Below are positions 1 to 11,300 of a DNA stretch of 40,508 nucleotides, one piece after another. A program made the translations under genes and the position numbers. Each line of letters starts with the position of its first letter. Position 1 is the first letter of the stretch. The notes beneath the pieces are model-generated. The model had not been told where the DNA came from and did not search any database. It saw only the letters and a list, made by a program, of their open reading frames with translations. Source of the DNA: Mycobacterium attenuatum (lineage in GTDB: Bacteria; Actinomycetota; Actinomycetes; Mycobacteriales; Mycobacteriaceae); the NCBI RefSeq assembly GCF_900566085.1, contig NZ_UPHT01000056.1:1-40508 (forward strand). The letters are read 5' to 3'.

Positions 1-659
1 GTGCCGAAGAGGCCGGCCGCTCCGCCGGCGCCGCCGGCACCTCCGTTGAGACCGAATCCGCCGCTGCCGCCGGTCCCGCCGGTGCCGAACAGCCCGCCGG
101 CGCCGCCGTTTCCGCCGTCACCGGCGATGACGGTCGCCGAGCCGCCGCCGTTGCCGCCGTTGCCGCCGTTGCCGAACAACAGCCCGGCGGCACCGCCGTT
201 GCCGCCCCGCTGGCCGACTGCACCTGAGCCGCCGGCGCCTCCGTTGCCGACCAGAATTCCGCCGGCCTGCCCGTTCGCCCCGGTGCTCGGGGCGCCGGCG
301 GAGCCGTTACCGATCAGCGGGCGCCCCACCAGGGCCAGGGTGGGCGCGTTGATGACGGCCAGCAGACTCTGTTGGACGTTGGCCGCCTCGGCAGCGGCAT
401 AAGCGCTCCCGCCCGTCGTCAAGGCGCGGACGAATTGGTCGTGAAACGCCGCCGCGTGGGCGCTGAGTGCCTGGAAGTCGCGAGCATGCGCGGAAAACAG
501 CACAGCGATGGCCGCCGACACCTCGTCGGCGCCCGCGGCTAGCACCTCCAGGGTGGCGGGCGCGGCCGCCGCGTTGGCTGACGTGATCGTCGACCCGATA
601 CTGGACAGGCTCGAGGCCGTCGCAAGGATCGACTCCGGAGCGGCGATCAGGTAAGACAT
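1..659 (-). CDS. PE_PGRS family protein, 3' part beyond the left edge
   Basis: About 219 residues are visible. Reading leftwards from the ATG at 659, the protein begins [18 protein letters not shown] and carries a typical PE domain of about 95 residues. A linker with the usual [16 protein letters not shown] motif follows, and then Gly-Gly-Asn/Ala-rich PGRS repeats such as GGNGGNGG run to the window edge, so the C terminus is missing. PE_PGRS proteins are ESX-5 substrates that are exported to or through the mycobacterial envelope; individual functions are mostly unknown. The gene is divergent from the DUF1707 gene at 874. The start is supported by the conserved PE N terminus. The opposite strand is also open across the repeats, but that reading is only the antisense of PGRS codons. 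Confidence 0.9.
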   Translation of the reverse strand, partial: MSYLIAAPESILATASSLSSIGSTITSANAAAAPATLEVLAAGADEVSAAIAVLFSAHARDFQALSAHAAAFHDQFVRALTTGGSAYAAAEAANVQQSLLAVINAPTLALVGRPLIGNGSAGAPSTGANGQAGGILVGNGGAGGSGAVGQRGGNGGAAGLLFGNGGNGGNGGGSATVIAGDGGNGGAGGLFGTGGTGGSGGFGLNGGAGGAGGAAGLFG

Positions 660-873
660 GTGCACCTCGCGTTCGTGGCGATCCACAGATTCGCCGCGCC
701 CAAGCGTCTGCTGAGCCTTGACCACGCCGAATCCGCGACCGATGGATCGTATCGCGATCGCGTGGGCGTGACCGGGGGTTTGCCGACGATGCGGCCGGCT
801 CGCCGGGCCGATAACGGAGGTAAGTTGCGAGGGTGAGCAACGATCAGGACGATCGGGACGATCGGGAAGGGCC

Positions 874-1458
874 ATGACTGACAGCGGTGGGGACATGGTG
901 ACACTGCGGGTGTCCGACGCTGACCGCAACGGCACCATGCGGCGGTTGCACAACGCCGTCGCGCTGGGGCTGATCGATATCAACGAATTCGAGCAACGCT
1001 CGTCTCGCGTGTCCTTTGCGCGTACTCACAACGAACTGGAGGGGTTGGTCTGCGACCTGCCCGGGCCCGGCGCGATCGTCAGGTCCGCGGCCGACCGGGT
1101 GGAGCTGCGTGGCTGGGCCGGCTCGTTGAAGCGCCACGGCGAATGGATGGTGCCCACCCGGCTGGCCCTGGTGCGCCGCCTGGGTTCGATTGACCTCGAC
1201 CTCACCAAGGCCCGTTTCGCCGGGCCGGTGGTGGTCATCGAACTCGACATGAAGTTCGGTTCGCTGGACCTGCGGCTGCCTGAGGGCGCCAGTGCTTCGG
1301 TCGACGACGTCGAAGTCTATGTGGGCAGCGCTAGCGACCGTCGCAAAGACGCACCGGCGGAGGGAACGCCGCATGTGGTGCTGACCGGTCGGGTCGTCTG
1401 CGGTTCGGTGGTGATTCGCGGACCACGCCGGGCATTGCTGCGCCGCTACCAGGCCTGA
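874..1458 (+). CDS. DUF1707 domain protein
   Basis: This is a protein of 194 residues. Residues about 10-63 ([19 protein letters not shown] through [11 protein letters not shown]) form a DUF1707 domain, an actinobacterial module usually at the N terminus of small proteins of unknown function. The rest contains beta-rich segments ([30 protein letters not shown]) resembling the C-terminal domain of LiaF/DUF2154-type envelope-stress proteins. No membrane segment is visible. The ATG at 874 is preceded by GGAAGGG; a second ATG at 895 would remove seven residues and is the alternative start. The gene stands alone, divergent from the PE_PGRS gene. The domain call is fairly sure; no function is assigned. 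Confidence 0.85.
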   Translation: MTDSGGDMVTLRVSDADRNGTMRRLHNAVALGLIDINEFEQRSSRVSFARTHNELEGLVCDLPGPGAIVRSAADRVELRGWAGSLKRHGEWMVPTRLALVRRLGSIDLDLTKARFAGPVVVIELDMKFGSLDLRLPEGASASVDDVEVYVGSASDRRKDAPAEGTPHVVLTGRVVCGSVVIRGPRRALLRRYQA

Positions 1459-1589
1459 CTCGCGCCGCGCGGCGGTGCAGCAGCTGTCCTGTTCGGTGCG
1501 GTCTAGCGGGGTGCCCAGCCGGTGCCGGCGCATCGTCTGCCCGGGCGGCGGCCATTGCGGCGCAGTGGCGGACCGTCGCGCGGCCACGA

Positions 1590-1878
1590 CTAAGTGGTCG
1601 CGCCCGTAGGTTCGTCGGGATGGCGTGCCCTGCTGTTGCTGATGTGGCTAAGGCCCGCCCAACGTGCACTCGCGGTGGGTTTCCGGCCGGTGGATTCATA
1701 CGGTCAAGACGACGTCCGTTGATCTTGGAGGTTGTCGCGCCGAGTGGTTATCTGCATCCGCACAAGTTCACCACCACCGACTTGGACGACCTACTCACCA
1801 GACTCGACATGCACCGAGACCATCCCGCCCGACCCCGTGCGGCGTGAGCCCGACGAACTTACGCGCACGACCGCTAAG
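1590..1878. repeat. MITE-like element with 30-bp imperfect terminal inverted repeats
   Basis: The left end (1590-1619) and the reverse complement of the right end (1849-1878) match at about 25 of 30 positions; both outer ends read CTAAG or CTTAG and both inner ends read GTTCGTCGGG. The 289-bp unit contains only a 75-codon open frame (1620-1847) that resembles no protein I know. No transposase is present and no target-site duplication is obvious. A third copy of the end sequence, in longer form, lies at 2657-2743. This resembles a non-autonomous mobile element, but that is inferred from the repeat geometry. The rest of the gene-free stretch 1459-2068 shows nothing I can name. Confidence 0.55.
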
Positions 1879-2068
1879 GCGGCTCGACATACTGCGTGAC
1901 CAGCGCGCATGCTGCAGCTCGGCCACGAACGGGACGCAATGCCGGCTACTATTGCCGAATCGATTCAGGTGAGGCGTCGGCCGAGATGTCCGTGACGAGT
2001 GCGATATGCCTGGCATATCGGTATAGATGCTTGACTGCCTCGGTTTTCCTCCGGCCGGTGGGAGCTCG

Positions 2069-2551
2069 ATGTCGTCGTTTGTGATCGTTTCGCCTGAGGC
2101 CATGGGAGCGGCCGCCGAGGATTTGACGGGTATGGGGTCGGCGCTTCGGGCGGCAAATGCGGCGGCTGCGAGTTGGCCGACGTCCTTGGCCGTTGCGGCG
2201 CAGGATGCGGTGTCGGCAGCTATCGCATCGCTGTTCGGTGGTTATGCCCGGGACTATCAGGCACTGAGCACGCAGGTTGCGCTGCTTCATGATTCGTTCG
2301 TGCAGGCGGTGGCCGTTGGAGTGGTGAGCTATGCGACCGCCGAGGCCACCAGCGCGGGACCCCTACAGCCGCTGCTTGACCTGATCAATGCGCCCACCAA
2401 CGCCTTGTTCGGGCGTCTGCCGATCGGCAACGGCGCTGACCGCGCCCCGGGTACTGGGCAGCCCGGTGGTGCGGGTGGGATCTTGTGGGGCAATGGCGGC
2501 AATGGTGGGTCCGGTGCCGGCGGAACCGGCAGGGCGCCGGGGCTTGCTTGA
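2069..2551 (+). CDS. PE family protein with a truncated PGRS tail
   Basis: This is a protein of 160 residues. The N terminus MSSFVIVSPEAMGAAAEDL is a standard PE domain, followed by LLDLINAPTNALFGRLPIGNG, the linker that normally leads into a long PGRS domain. Only about 25 Gly-rich residues follow (GGAGGILWGNGGNGGSGAGG) before the frame runs into GRAPGLA and a stop. The ATG at 2069 has GGTGGGAG just upstream. It is either a PE_PGRS gene whose 3' part was lost or a short functional PE protein. It lies between repeat copies (1590-1878 and 2657-2743), which suggests that repeat-mediated rearrangement removed the tail. Confidence 0.75.
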   Translation: MSSFVIVSPEAMGAAAEDLTGMGSALRAANAAAASWPTSLAVAAQDAVSAAIASLFGGYARDYQALSTQVALLHDSFVQAVAVGVVSYATAEATSAGPLQPLLDLINAPTNALFGRLPIGNGADRAPGTGQPGGAGGILWGNGGNGGSGAGGTGRAPGLA

Positions 2552-2656
2552 TCATGACGGTGGTGTCCTGGGTGCAGTTCCGGATGCACATCGACCGCTC
2601 TTGCGAACACCGCGCCGGACGTGTACCCATGGCGGAAAATCCGGGCTGGAAGCGCA

Positions 2657-2743
2657 CCGTGAGTGCACGTTGGGCGGTTCTCCGCCACATCAGCAACAGG
2701 CAGGCACGCCATCCGCGACGAACTTACGGGCGCGACCACTAAG
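2657..2743. repeat. Inverted copy of the element end, abutting mapB
   Basis: The reverse complement of this stretch matches 1590-1675 over about 85 bp with few mismatches and one- or two-base indels. Shared blocks include GTGGTCGCGCCCGTA, GATGGCGTGCC, TGTTGCTGATGTGGC and CGCCCAACGTGCACTC. The two copies form a long inverted repeat bracketing the truncated PE gene. The repeat ends 8 bp before the mapB start codon, so the element supplies or interrupts the mapB leader. Confidence 0.7.
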
Positions 2744-2751
2744 CTAGCGGG

Positions 2752-3609
2752 ATGCCTGCTCGCACCGCGCTTTCTCCCGGCGTCCTGTCCCCGATGCGGC
2801 CGGTGCCCACGTGGATCGCGCGCCCCGAATATGTCGGCAAGCCGACCGCTAAGGAGGGCACCGAACCGTGGGTGCAAACACCCGAGGTGATCGAGAAGAT
2901 GCGCGTCGCGGGCCGGATCGCGGCCGGCGCCCTGGCCGAGTCCGGTAGGGCCGTCGCCCCGGGGGTGTCCACCGACGAACTGGACCGGATCGCCCACGAG
3001 TACATGCTCGACAATGGCGCGTATCCGTCGACGCTGGGCTACAAGGGGTTCCCGAAGTCGTGCTGCACGTCGCTCAACGAGGTCATCTGTCACGGAATCC
3101 CCGACTCGACGGTGATCGCCGACGGCGACATCGTCAACATCGATGTCACCGCTTACTTCGATGGTGTGCACGGCGACACGAACGCGACCTTCCTGGCCGG
3201 TGAGGTCGCCGAAGAACACCGCCTGCTCGTGGAGCGGACCCGCGAGGCGACGATGCGTGCGATCAACGCCGTCAAACCCGGGCGTGCATTGTCGGTCATC
3301 GGAAGGGTTATCGAATCCTACGCAAATCGATTCGGCTACAACGTGGTTCGCGACTTCACCGGTCACGGCATCGGCACCACGTTCCACAACGGGTTGGTCG
3401 TGCTGCATTACGACCAGCCCGCGGTGGAAACGATCATGCAGCCGGGCATGACCTTCACCATCGAGCCGATGATCAACCTGGGAACTTTGGAATACGAGAT
3501 CTGGGACGACGGCTGGACGGTGGTCACCAAGGACCGCAAATGGACCGCGCAGTTCGAGCACACGCTGCTAATCACCGACACCGGCGTGGAAATCCTTACG
3601 TTGCCGTGA
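2752..3609 (+). CDS. mapB: Methionine aminopeptidase type I (MapB / MetAP1c)
   Basis: This is a cytosolic metalloprotease of 285 residues that removes the initiator methionine from new proteins. It matches M. tuberculosis MapB (Rv2861c) as I remember it almost residue for residue, including the N-terminal proline-rich extension ([15 protein letters not shown]) of the MetAP1c class. The metal ligands are recognisable: two Asp in [20 protein letters not shown], His in FTGHGIG, Glu in TIEPM and Glu in AQFEHT. Full length. The ATG at 2752 has no strong ribosome site because a repeat copy ends only 8 bp upstream. cobQ follows after 31 bp on the same strand and may be co-transcribed. Confidence 0.97.
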   Translation: MPARTALSPGVLSPMRPVPTWIARPEYVGKPTAKEGTEPWVQTPEVIEKMRVAGRIAAGALAESGRAVAPGVSTDELDRIAHEYMLDNGAYPSTLGYKGFPKSCCTSLNEVICHGIPDSTVIADGDIVNIDVTAYFDGVHGDTNATFLAGEVAEEHRLLVERTREATMRAINAVKPGRALSVIGRVIESYANRFGYNVVRDFTGHGIGTTFHNGLVVLHYDQPAVETIMQPGMTFTIEPMINLGTLEYEIWDDGWTVVTKDRKWTAQFEHTLLITDTGVEILTLP

Positions 3610-3640
3610 CTTTCTCACCGCGTCTGCTCGCCACAACCAC

Positions 3641-5143
3641 GTGAGCGGGGCACTGCTGGTTGCCGGAACCAGTTCCGATGCCGGCAAGTCGGTGGTGGTT
3701 GCGGGCCTGTGCCGGTTGCTGGCCCGCGGCGGCGTCCGAGTGGCGCCGTTCAAGGCCCAGAACATGTCCAATAATTCCGCCGTCGCCGTCGAAGGCGGCG
3801 AGATAGGCCGCGCTCAGGCCATCCAGGCTCGCGCGGCCGGGTTGGAGCCCAGCGTGCGGTTCAACCCGATCCTGCTCAAGCCGGGCAGCGACCGGACGTC
3901 GCAACTGGTCGTGCGCGGCCACGTTGCCGATAGTGTCACGGCGGCCGGCTACTTGCAGCACCGCGATAGGCTGGCCGGCCTGGTTCTCGGCGAATTATCA
4001 AGCCTGCGAGCCGAGTTCGATGCGGTGATCTGCGAGGGCGCCGGCTCACCTGCCGAAATCAACCTCCGGGCAACAGATTTAGCAAACATGGGGCTGGCAC
4101 GCGCAGCCAACCTGCCGGTGATCGTGGTCGGCGACATCGACCGTGGCGGCTTGCTGGCCCACCTGTTCGGGACGGTCGCGGTGCTCGATCCCGAGGACCA
4201 GGCACACATTGCGGGCTTCATTGTCAATAAGTTTCGTGGTGACCCCGCGCTGCTGCAGCCCGGCCTGCAGCAGCTGCTGGAGTCGACCGGACGTCCCACC
4301 TACGGGGTGCTGCCCCACGTCGAGCAGCTCTGGCTCGACGCCGAGGACTCGCTGTCGGTGGTAGCTCACCGGGTCGTCGGCACGCCGGAGCCACCTCGCG
4401 GCGGGCAGTGGCTGCGGGTGGCGGTGGTCCGGTTACCCCGAATCTCCAACTCCACCGATGCCGAAGCGTTGGCCTGTGAGCCAGGCGTACTGGTGCGCTG
4501 GGTTACCGAACCCGTCGACCTGGCCGACGCCGACCTGGTCGTGTTACCCGGCAGCAAAGCTACCGTCGCCGACCTGTCGTGGCTGCGTGACCGTGGCCTG
4601 GCCGGCGGAATCGTCGAGCACGCGCGTGCGGGCAGGCCGGTGCTGGGCATCTGCGGCGGTTTCCAAATGCTGTGTCGCAGCATCGAAGACACCGTCGAAA
4701 CCGGGGCCGGGCTGGTGGCTGGGCTGGGGTTGTTGGACGCCGACATCGTGTTCGACGCGGTCAAGAGGCTGCGGCGCTGGCAGTCGCCGTTGCGCGGTTA
4801 CGAAATCCATCATGGGCGGCTGGCCCGCTGCGCCGAGACGGGGTGGTTCGACATCGACTCCGAGATACAAGGCGTACGGTCGGGCGCGGTTTTCGGCACC
4901 CACTGGCACGGTCTGCTCGACAACGACGACTTCCGTCGCGCCTGGCTCATGCAGGTGGCCGACGCTGCCGGCCGGAGCGGGTTCGTGGTTGCCGACGGTG
5001 TCAACGTGGCGGCGCGCCGTGACGCTCAGCTGGATCTGACGGCCGATCTGCTGGCCTCGCATGTCGACGTCGAGTCGGTGCTCGGCCTGCTTGCCGGGCC
5101 GCCCCCGCAACGGCCGTATCTGATCAGCGAACTGCGCGGTTAG
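3641..5143 (+). CDS. cobQ: Cobyric acid synthase CobQ
   Basis: This is a protein of 500 residues. CobQ amidates four side chains (b, d, e, g) of adenosylcobyrinic acid a,c-diamide using glutamine and ATP in cobalamin synthesis. The N-terminal dethiobiotin-synthetase-like ATPase domain shows the P-loop GTSSDAGKS (residues 9-17) and the CobQ signature FKAQNMSNN. Further family blocks are [12 protein letters not shown] and VVGDIDRGG. The C-terminal class I amidotransferase-like domain has the nucleophile Cys in [10 protein letters not shown] and His in [11 protein letters not shown]. Length is normal. The start is GTG 31 bp after mapB, with no strong ribosome site. No other cob gene lies in the window. 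It differs clearly from M. tuberculosis CobQ1 (Rv0255c) as I remember it, so it may be a second CobQ. Confidence 0.93.
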   Translation: MSGALLVAGTSSDAGKSVVVAGLCRLLARGGVRVAPFKAQNMSNNSAVAVEGGEIGRAQAIQARAAGLEPSVRFNPILLKPGSDRTSQLVVRGHVADSVTAAGYLQHRDRLAGLVLGELSSLRAEFDAVICEGAGSPAEINLRATDLANMGLARAANLPVIVVGDIDRGGLLAHLFGTVAVLDPEDQAHIAGFIVNKFRGDPALLQPGLQQLLESTGRPTYGVLPHVEQLWLDAEDSLSVVAHRVVGTPEPPRGGQWLRVAVVRLPRISNSTDAEALACEPGVLVRWVTEPVDLADADLVVLPGSKATVADLSWLRDRGLAGGIVEHARAGRPVLGICGGFQMLCRSIEDTVETGAGLVAGLGLLDADIVFDAVKRLRRWQSPLRGYEIHHGRLARCAETGWFDIDSEIQGVRSGAVFGTHWHGLLDNDDFRRAWLMQVADAAGRSGFVVADGVNVAARRDAQLDLTADLLASHVDVESVLGLLAGPPPQRPYLISELRG

Positions 5144-5379
5144 GCAGGCGAAGTGGTCGGCGGCCGCGTCGGCCGCATGCTTGATATGCCATTTCCCGAA
5201 ACGCAGATATCGTGCTCCGGCTTGCTGTAGCTTTCGGTGATCACAGCGACTGCCGGTGCTTGGTGTCTGGAGGCGCGCATGTTCGCATCGGGGCGAGTCC
5301 TGATTGCCCGCACCGTGCTGGGGCGCTGACGACGTGCGGCGGCGGGCGATGAGGTGGCCCGGCTGAAAGAAGACCCCTG

Positions 5380-8300
5380 ATGAATTTCTCGGTGTTGCCG
5401 CCGGAAGTCAACTCGGCACGAATGTTTTCTGGTGCCGGAGCGGGCCCGATGCTGGCCGCGGCGCTGGCCTGGGATGGGTTGGCCGCCGAGTTAGCCGCTG
5501 CGGCAGTGGATTTCGGATCGGTGACGTCCGGACTGGCGGACGGCTGGCAGGGTCCTTCGGCGGTCGCGATGGCCGGCGCGGCCACCCCCTATCTGAGTTG
5601 GCTGAATACGGCGGCCACGCAGGCCCAGGATGCTGCGGGTCAGGCCCGAGCCGCAGCGGGTGCATTCGAGGCGGCAAAGGTGGCGACAGTGCATCCGGCT
5701 GCGCTGGTGGCCAACCGGGGTCGGCTGCTGTCGTTGGTGTTCTCAAATCTGTTCGGGCAGAACACCCCTGCGATAGCGGCCACCGAGGCCGACTACGAGC
5801 GGATGTGGGCTCAGGACGTGGCGGCGATGTCGAGCTACTATTCGGGGGCCTCGGCGGCCGCCGGCCGCCTGCTGCCCTGGCAGCGTGCGCTGCGCAACCT
5901 GACCGGCCCCCTGCGCGGGCTCCTCGGAGGCTCCGGCCGCGCCTCGGCGAGTGCTGACGCTGTCGCCGCCAAGGCCGGCGCTTCCGGCGCCACCGCGCTC
6001 ACCGGCAATTCCACCCAGACCGCCGGCCAGGCCGGCGATGCGGCCTCGGCGCGTACGGTCGGTGTGAATGCTGCTGCACCGCTGGCACTTTCAGGAGTCG
6101 GCAACCAAGGCAGCGGAAACACGGGCAACGGCAACATCGGCGACAACAACTCCGGCAGCGGTAACCGTGGCAGCGGCAACCAGGGCAGCGGTAACCAGGG
6201 CAACGGCAATATCGGCAGCGGCAACCGGGGCAGCGGTAACCGGGGCAACGGCAATATCGGCGACAACAACCCCGGTAGCGGTAACACCGGCAGCGGTAAC
6301 CAGGGCAGCGGTAACCAGGGCAGCGGCAACGCCGGCGACGGCAACCGCGGTAGCAACAATCCGGGCAGCGGGAACACGGGCAGCTTCAACTCCGGTGACG
6401 GCAACCGCGGCAACGGCAATCAGGGCGACGGCAACACCGGCGCCAACAATCCCGGTAGCGGCAATACCGGCAGCGGCAATCAGGGCAACGGCAACCAGGG
6501 GACCGGCAACGCCGGCGACGGCAACCGCGGCGACAACAACGTGGGCAGCGGCAACACGGGCAACAACAACGACGGTGACGGCAACATCGGCAGCAACAAC
6601 GCCGGCGACGGCAACAACAACAGTGGCAATCCGGCGGCGGGCAACCCCGGCAACGGCAACATCGGCAGCGGCAACTCCGGCGACGGAAACAAGGGCGACA
6701 ACAACTCCGGTAGCGGAAACCTCGGCAACGGAAATATCGGCCACGGCAACAAGGGCAACAGCAACTCCGGCGACGGAAACGTAGGGCTGGGCAACAGCGG
6801 CGACGGCAACAAGGGCACCAACAACTCCGGTGATGGCAATCTCGGCACCGGCAACACCGGCAACGCCAACAACGGCGACACCAATTCCGGCAATGGCAAC
6901 CTGGGCGCCACGAACGTCGGCGACGGCAACAAGGGCCACACGAACACCGGCGACGGCAACATCGGCAACGCCAACGCCGGCGACGGCAACAAGGGCAACA
7001 ACAACCGCGGTACCGGAAATGCGGGGAGCGGAAACACCGGTGACGGCAACAAAGGTGCCACCAACTCCGGCTTCGGCAATGCAGGAAACAACAACGCCGG
7101 CGACGGCAACCTCGGCAGCGGCAACACGGGCTTCGGCAACAAGGGCGACAACAACCAAGGAAACGGAAATACCGGCAATGCCAACACCGGCAATGGAAAC
7201 TTCGGCGACACCAATTCCGGACTGGGCAACCGCGGCAACACCAACTCCGGCGACGGTAACTTCGGCAGCGGCAACTCCGGTTACGGCAACAAGGGCGACA
7301 ACAACCAGGGTTCGGGCAACCTGGGCGACGGCAACGTCGGTAGCGGCAATATCGGCAGCACCAACACCGGCGACGGCAACATCGGTAGCGGCAACTGGGG
7401 TAGCGGCAACCGCGGTATCGGATTGGGGACCGGCGACAACAACCAGGGCAGCGGTAACCAGGGCAGCGGCAACACGGGCAACGGCAATATCGGCAACAAC
7501 AATGCCGGCAGCGGCAACCGCGGTAGCGGGCTCTTAGGGACCGGCGACAACAACCAGGGCAGCGGCAACCAGGGCAGCGGCAACATCGGGCACGGAAACA
7601 TCGGCAACACCAATTCCGGCGGCGGCAACACCGGCAGCGGTAACGGCGGCAGCGGTAACTTCGGAAATTCCAACCAGGGTGCCGGTAACTACGGCAGCGG
7701 AAACGCCGGCCAGGGAAACCGGGGCGACGGCAATCTGGGCAACGGCAACCTCGGCAACAACAATCCAGGCATGGGCAACATCGGCAGTGCCAATCAGGGT
7801 GGCGGAAACAACGGCACCAACAACATCGGCTGGGGCAACACCGGAAACAACAACGTCGGGTTCGGCAACAGCGGCAACAACAACTTCGGACTCGGACTCA
7901 CCGGCGACAGCCAGGTGGGTATCGGCGGTCTGAACTCAGGCTGGTTCAACCTCGGCCTCGGCAATTCTGGAAACTTCAACATCGGGTTCGGCAACTCGGG
8001 CCACGGAAACATCGGCTTCGGGAATTCAGGCAATTACAACATCGGCTTCGGCAACTCTGGTGACGGTAACACCGGCTGGTGGAATTCCGGCACTGGGAAT
8101 ACGTTGGCGTCGAACTCCGGCAACTACAGCACCGGTTTCTGGAATTCGGGCAACTTCAACACCGGGTTATGGAATTCGGGCAACAGCAACACCGGGCTGT
8201 TCAACTCGGGTAGCACCAACACCGGGCTGTTCAACTCGGGTAGCACCAACACCGGCCTGTTCAACTCGGGTAGCACCAACACCGGCAACTTCAACTCGGG

Positions 8301-11300
8301 CGGCACCAACACCGGCAACTTCAACTCGGGCGGCACCAACACCGGCAGCTACAACTCGGGCGGCACCAACACCGGTGACTACAACGCCGGGGGCACCAAC
8401 ACGGGTAGTTACAACGCCGGCGGCACCAACACCGGTGACCATAACACCGGTGGGACCAACACCGGCCACCACAACGCCGGGGGCACCAACTACGGCAGTT
8501 ACAACTCCGGCGGGACCAATACCGGCAATTACAACTCGGGCGGTACCAATACCGGCAATTACAACTCCGGTGGCACCAACTACGGTGACTACAACTCCGG
8601 CGGCACCAACACCGGCAGCTACAACTCCGGCGGCACCAACACCGGCCTGTACAACTCTGGCGGTACTAACACCGGCAATTACAACTCGGGCGGTACTAAC
8701 ACCGGCAACCTCAACTCGGGCAGTACCAACACCGGCAACCTCAACTCGGGCAACACCAACACCGGCAACTACAACTCGGGCAACACCAACACCGGCAACC
8801 TCAACTCGGGCAGCACCAACACCGGCAACTACAACTCGGGCAACACCAACACCGGCAACCTCAACTCGGGCAACACCAACACCGGCAACCTCAACTCGGG
8901 CAACACCAACACCGGCAACCTCAACTCGGGCAACACCAACACCGGCAACCTCAACTCGGGAAACACCAACACCTATGGCAATGCCGGTAACCCGGATGGA
9001 TATAACTCCGGCAATACCAATACCGGCAGTTACAACTCGGGCAACACCAACACCGGCAACCTGAATTCGGGCAGCACCAACACCTATGGCGACCCGACCA
9101 GGCCGGATGGGTACAACTCGGGCAACACCAACACCGGCAGTTACAACTCGGGCAACACCAACACCGGCAACTACAACGCTGGCAACACCAACACCGGCAA
9201 CGGCAACAGCGGTAAGACCAACACCGGCAACTTCAACTCGGGCAGCACCAACACCTATGGCAATGCCGGTAACCCGGATGGATATAACTCCGGCAATACC
9301 AATACCGGCAGTTACAACTCGGGCAACACCAACACCGGCAACTACAACTCCGGGTTCACCGACACGGGCGACCGCAATTCCGGCAATACCAACACCGGCA
9401 ACGCCAACTCGGGCAACACCAATACCGGCGACAAGAACTCCGGCTTCACCAACACCGGCAGCGCCAACTCCGGCAACACCAACCGATTCGACTACAACTC
9501 CGGTAACACCAACACCGGCAACTACAACTCCGGGTTCACCAACACCGGCGACGGGAACTCGGGCCGCACCAATACCGGCAACACCAACGCCGGCGACACC
9601 AACACCGGCAACGGCAACAGTGGCAAGACCAACACCGGCAACTTCAACTCGGGCAACACCAACACCTATGGTGACCCCAGCAGGGCGGATGGGTTCAACT
9701 CGGGCAACACCAACACCGGCAACCTCAACTCCGGCCACACCAACACCGGCGACGGAAACAGCGGTAGCACCAACACGGGAAACAACAACTCGGGCAGCAC
9801 CAACACCGGCGACGAAAACACCGGCAACACCAATACCGGCAATAAGAACTCCGGGAATCTCAACACGGGCAACAACAATTCGGGCAACTACAACATCGGT
9901 AACGGTAACAGCGGCGATGGCCCCCTGGTGCTGGCTTCGGGTACGGGCAACCTCCCCGGTTCGTCCGGCTCCAACAACCTATCGTTCGGTTCATCGGGTC
10001 ACGACAACAATGGCCTGGGCGGTGGGTGGTCCGGTTCGAACAACGGTGGCGCGGGCGGCGGTAACTCGGGGTCCGACAACGGCGGAGTGGGCGGTGGAAA
10101 CTCGGGTTCCCACAACGGTGGTGCCGGTAGTTCGGGTAATTCCGGCAAGAACAACGGTGGGTTCGCCAACGGCGGAAACTCAGGTGAAAACAACAGCAGT
10201 CCCGGTGGTGGTAACTCCGGATTGAGCAATAACGTTGCCGGCGGCGGGAATTCAGGTTCCTTCAACGGCGGTGCGGGTGGGGGCAATTCGGGTGACCACA
10301 ATGGGACAGCTGGTGGGGGCAATGCCGGCAGTAACAACACCGGCGGCAATGGAACTTCGGGTGTCGGCAACTCGGCCGCCGGCGGGAACTCCGGCTTCCG
10401 CAACAGCGGCAGCGCCGGGCAGTCCGGCACCGACAACAGCGGCGGCGCCGGAAACTCGGGCACCAACAACAACGGGTCCTCCGGAAGTTCCGGGCACAAC
10501 AACGGTGGTGCCGGAGGTAACTCCGGCACCGGCAACTCAGGCAGCGCGGGCAACTCAGGCAGCGGCAACTCCGGAAGTGCCGGCAACTCCGGTCACAACA
10601 ACAGCGGCAGTGCGGGCAATTCGGGAAGCAACAACACCGGAGTCACCCTCGGAAGCTCCGGCTCCGGCAATTTCGCAGCCGGTGGCAATTCGGGCAGCGG
10701 CAATTCGGGCGGCGGCGGCAACTCAGGTAGCGGCAACTCCGGAAGCGCGGGCAACTCCGGCCAGAGCAACAGCGGCGGCGGCGGCAACTCGGGGGCCAGC
10801 AACACCGGGGCCACCTTTGGAAGCTCGGGCAGCAGTAATGCCGCGGCCGGGGGAAGTTCCGGCACCGGCAATAACGGCAGCGGCGGCAACTCGGGCTTCA
10901 ACAACAACGGTAGCGGCGGGCAGTCAGGCACCGGAAACAATGGTGGCGCAGGCACTTCGGGCTCGGGTAACAACGCCTCGGGAGGCAGCTCCGGCTCGGG
11001 CAACAACGGAACCGCCGGCAATTCGGGCAAGGACAACAACGGCAGCGGCGGCAACTCGGGGACCGGCAACAACGGCAGCGCGGGCAACTCGGGCAGCGGC
11101 AACAACGCGGTGACGTTCGGCAGCTCGGGGACCGGCAACATCGCGGCGCAGGGCAGCTCGGGTTCGGGCAACTCGGGCACCGGGGGAGACTCGGGCCAAG
11201 ACAACGCTGGAAGCGCGGGAAGCTCGGGTACCAACAACAACGGCTCAGCCGGCAGCTCCGGCCGCAGCAACATCGGCGGCGGCAATGCCGGTACCGGAAA

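Noticed and set aside
1620..1847. 75-codon frame inside the MITE-like element
   Set aside because: No start signal or recognisable domain, and it begins within the repeat; kept only as element content.
2329..3561. A 410-codon minus-strand frame opposite mapB
   Set aside because: mapB is certain on the other strand; the frame is composition-driven and crosses the repeat.
6091..7274. Long minus-strand frames rich in [11 protein letters not shown] or VAVAGV repeats
   Set aside because: Antisense shadows of MPTR block 1.
8167..9738. A 523-codon minus-strand frame rich in AGVGVARV repeats
   Set aside because: It is the antisense of the NTNTGN repeats; its repetitive composition follows from the PPE-MPTR codons, with no start signal or family match.
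8140..9900. 30-bp periodic direct repeats resembling a CRISPR array
   Set aside because: Units are contiguous with no unique spacers and encode a continuous protein repeat.
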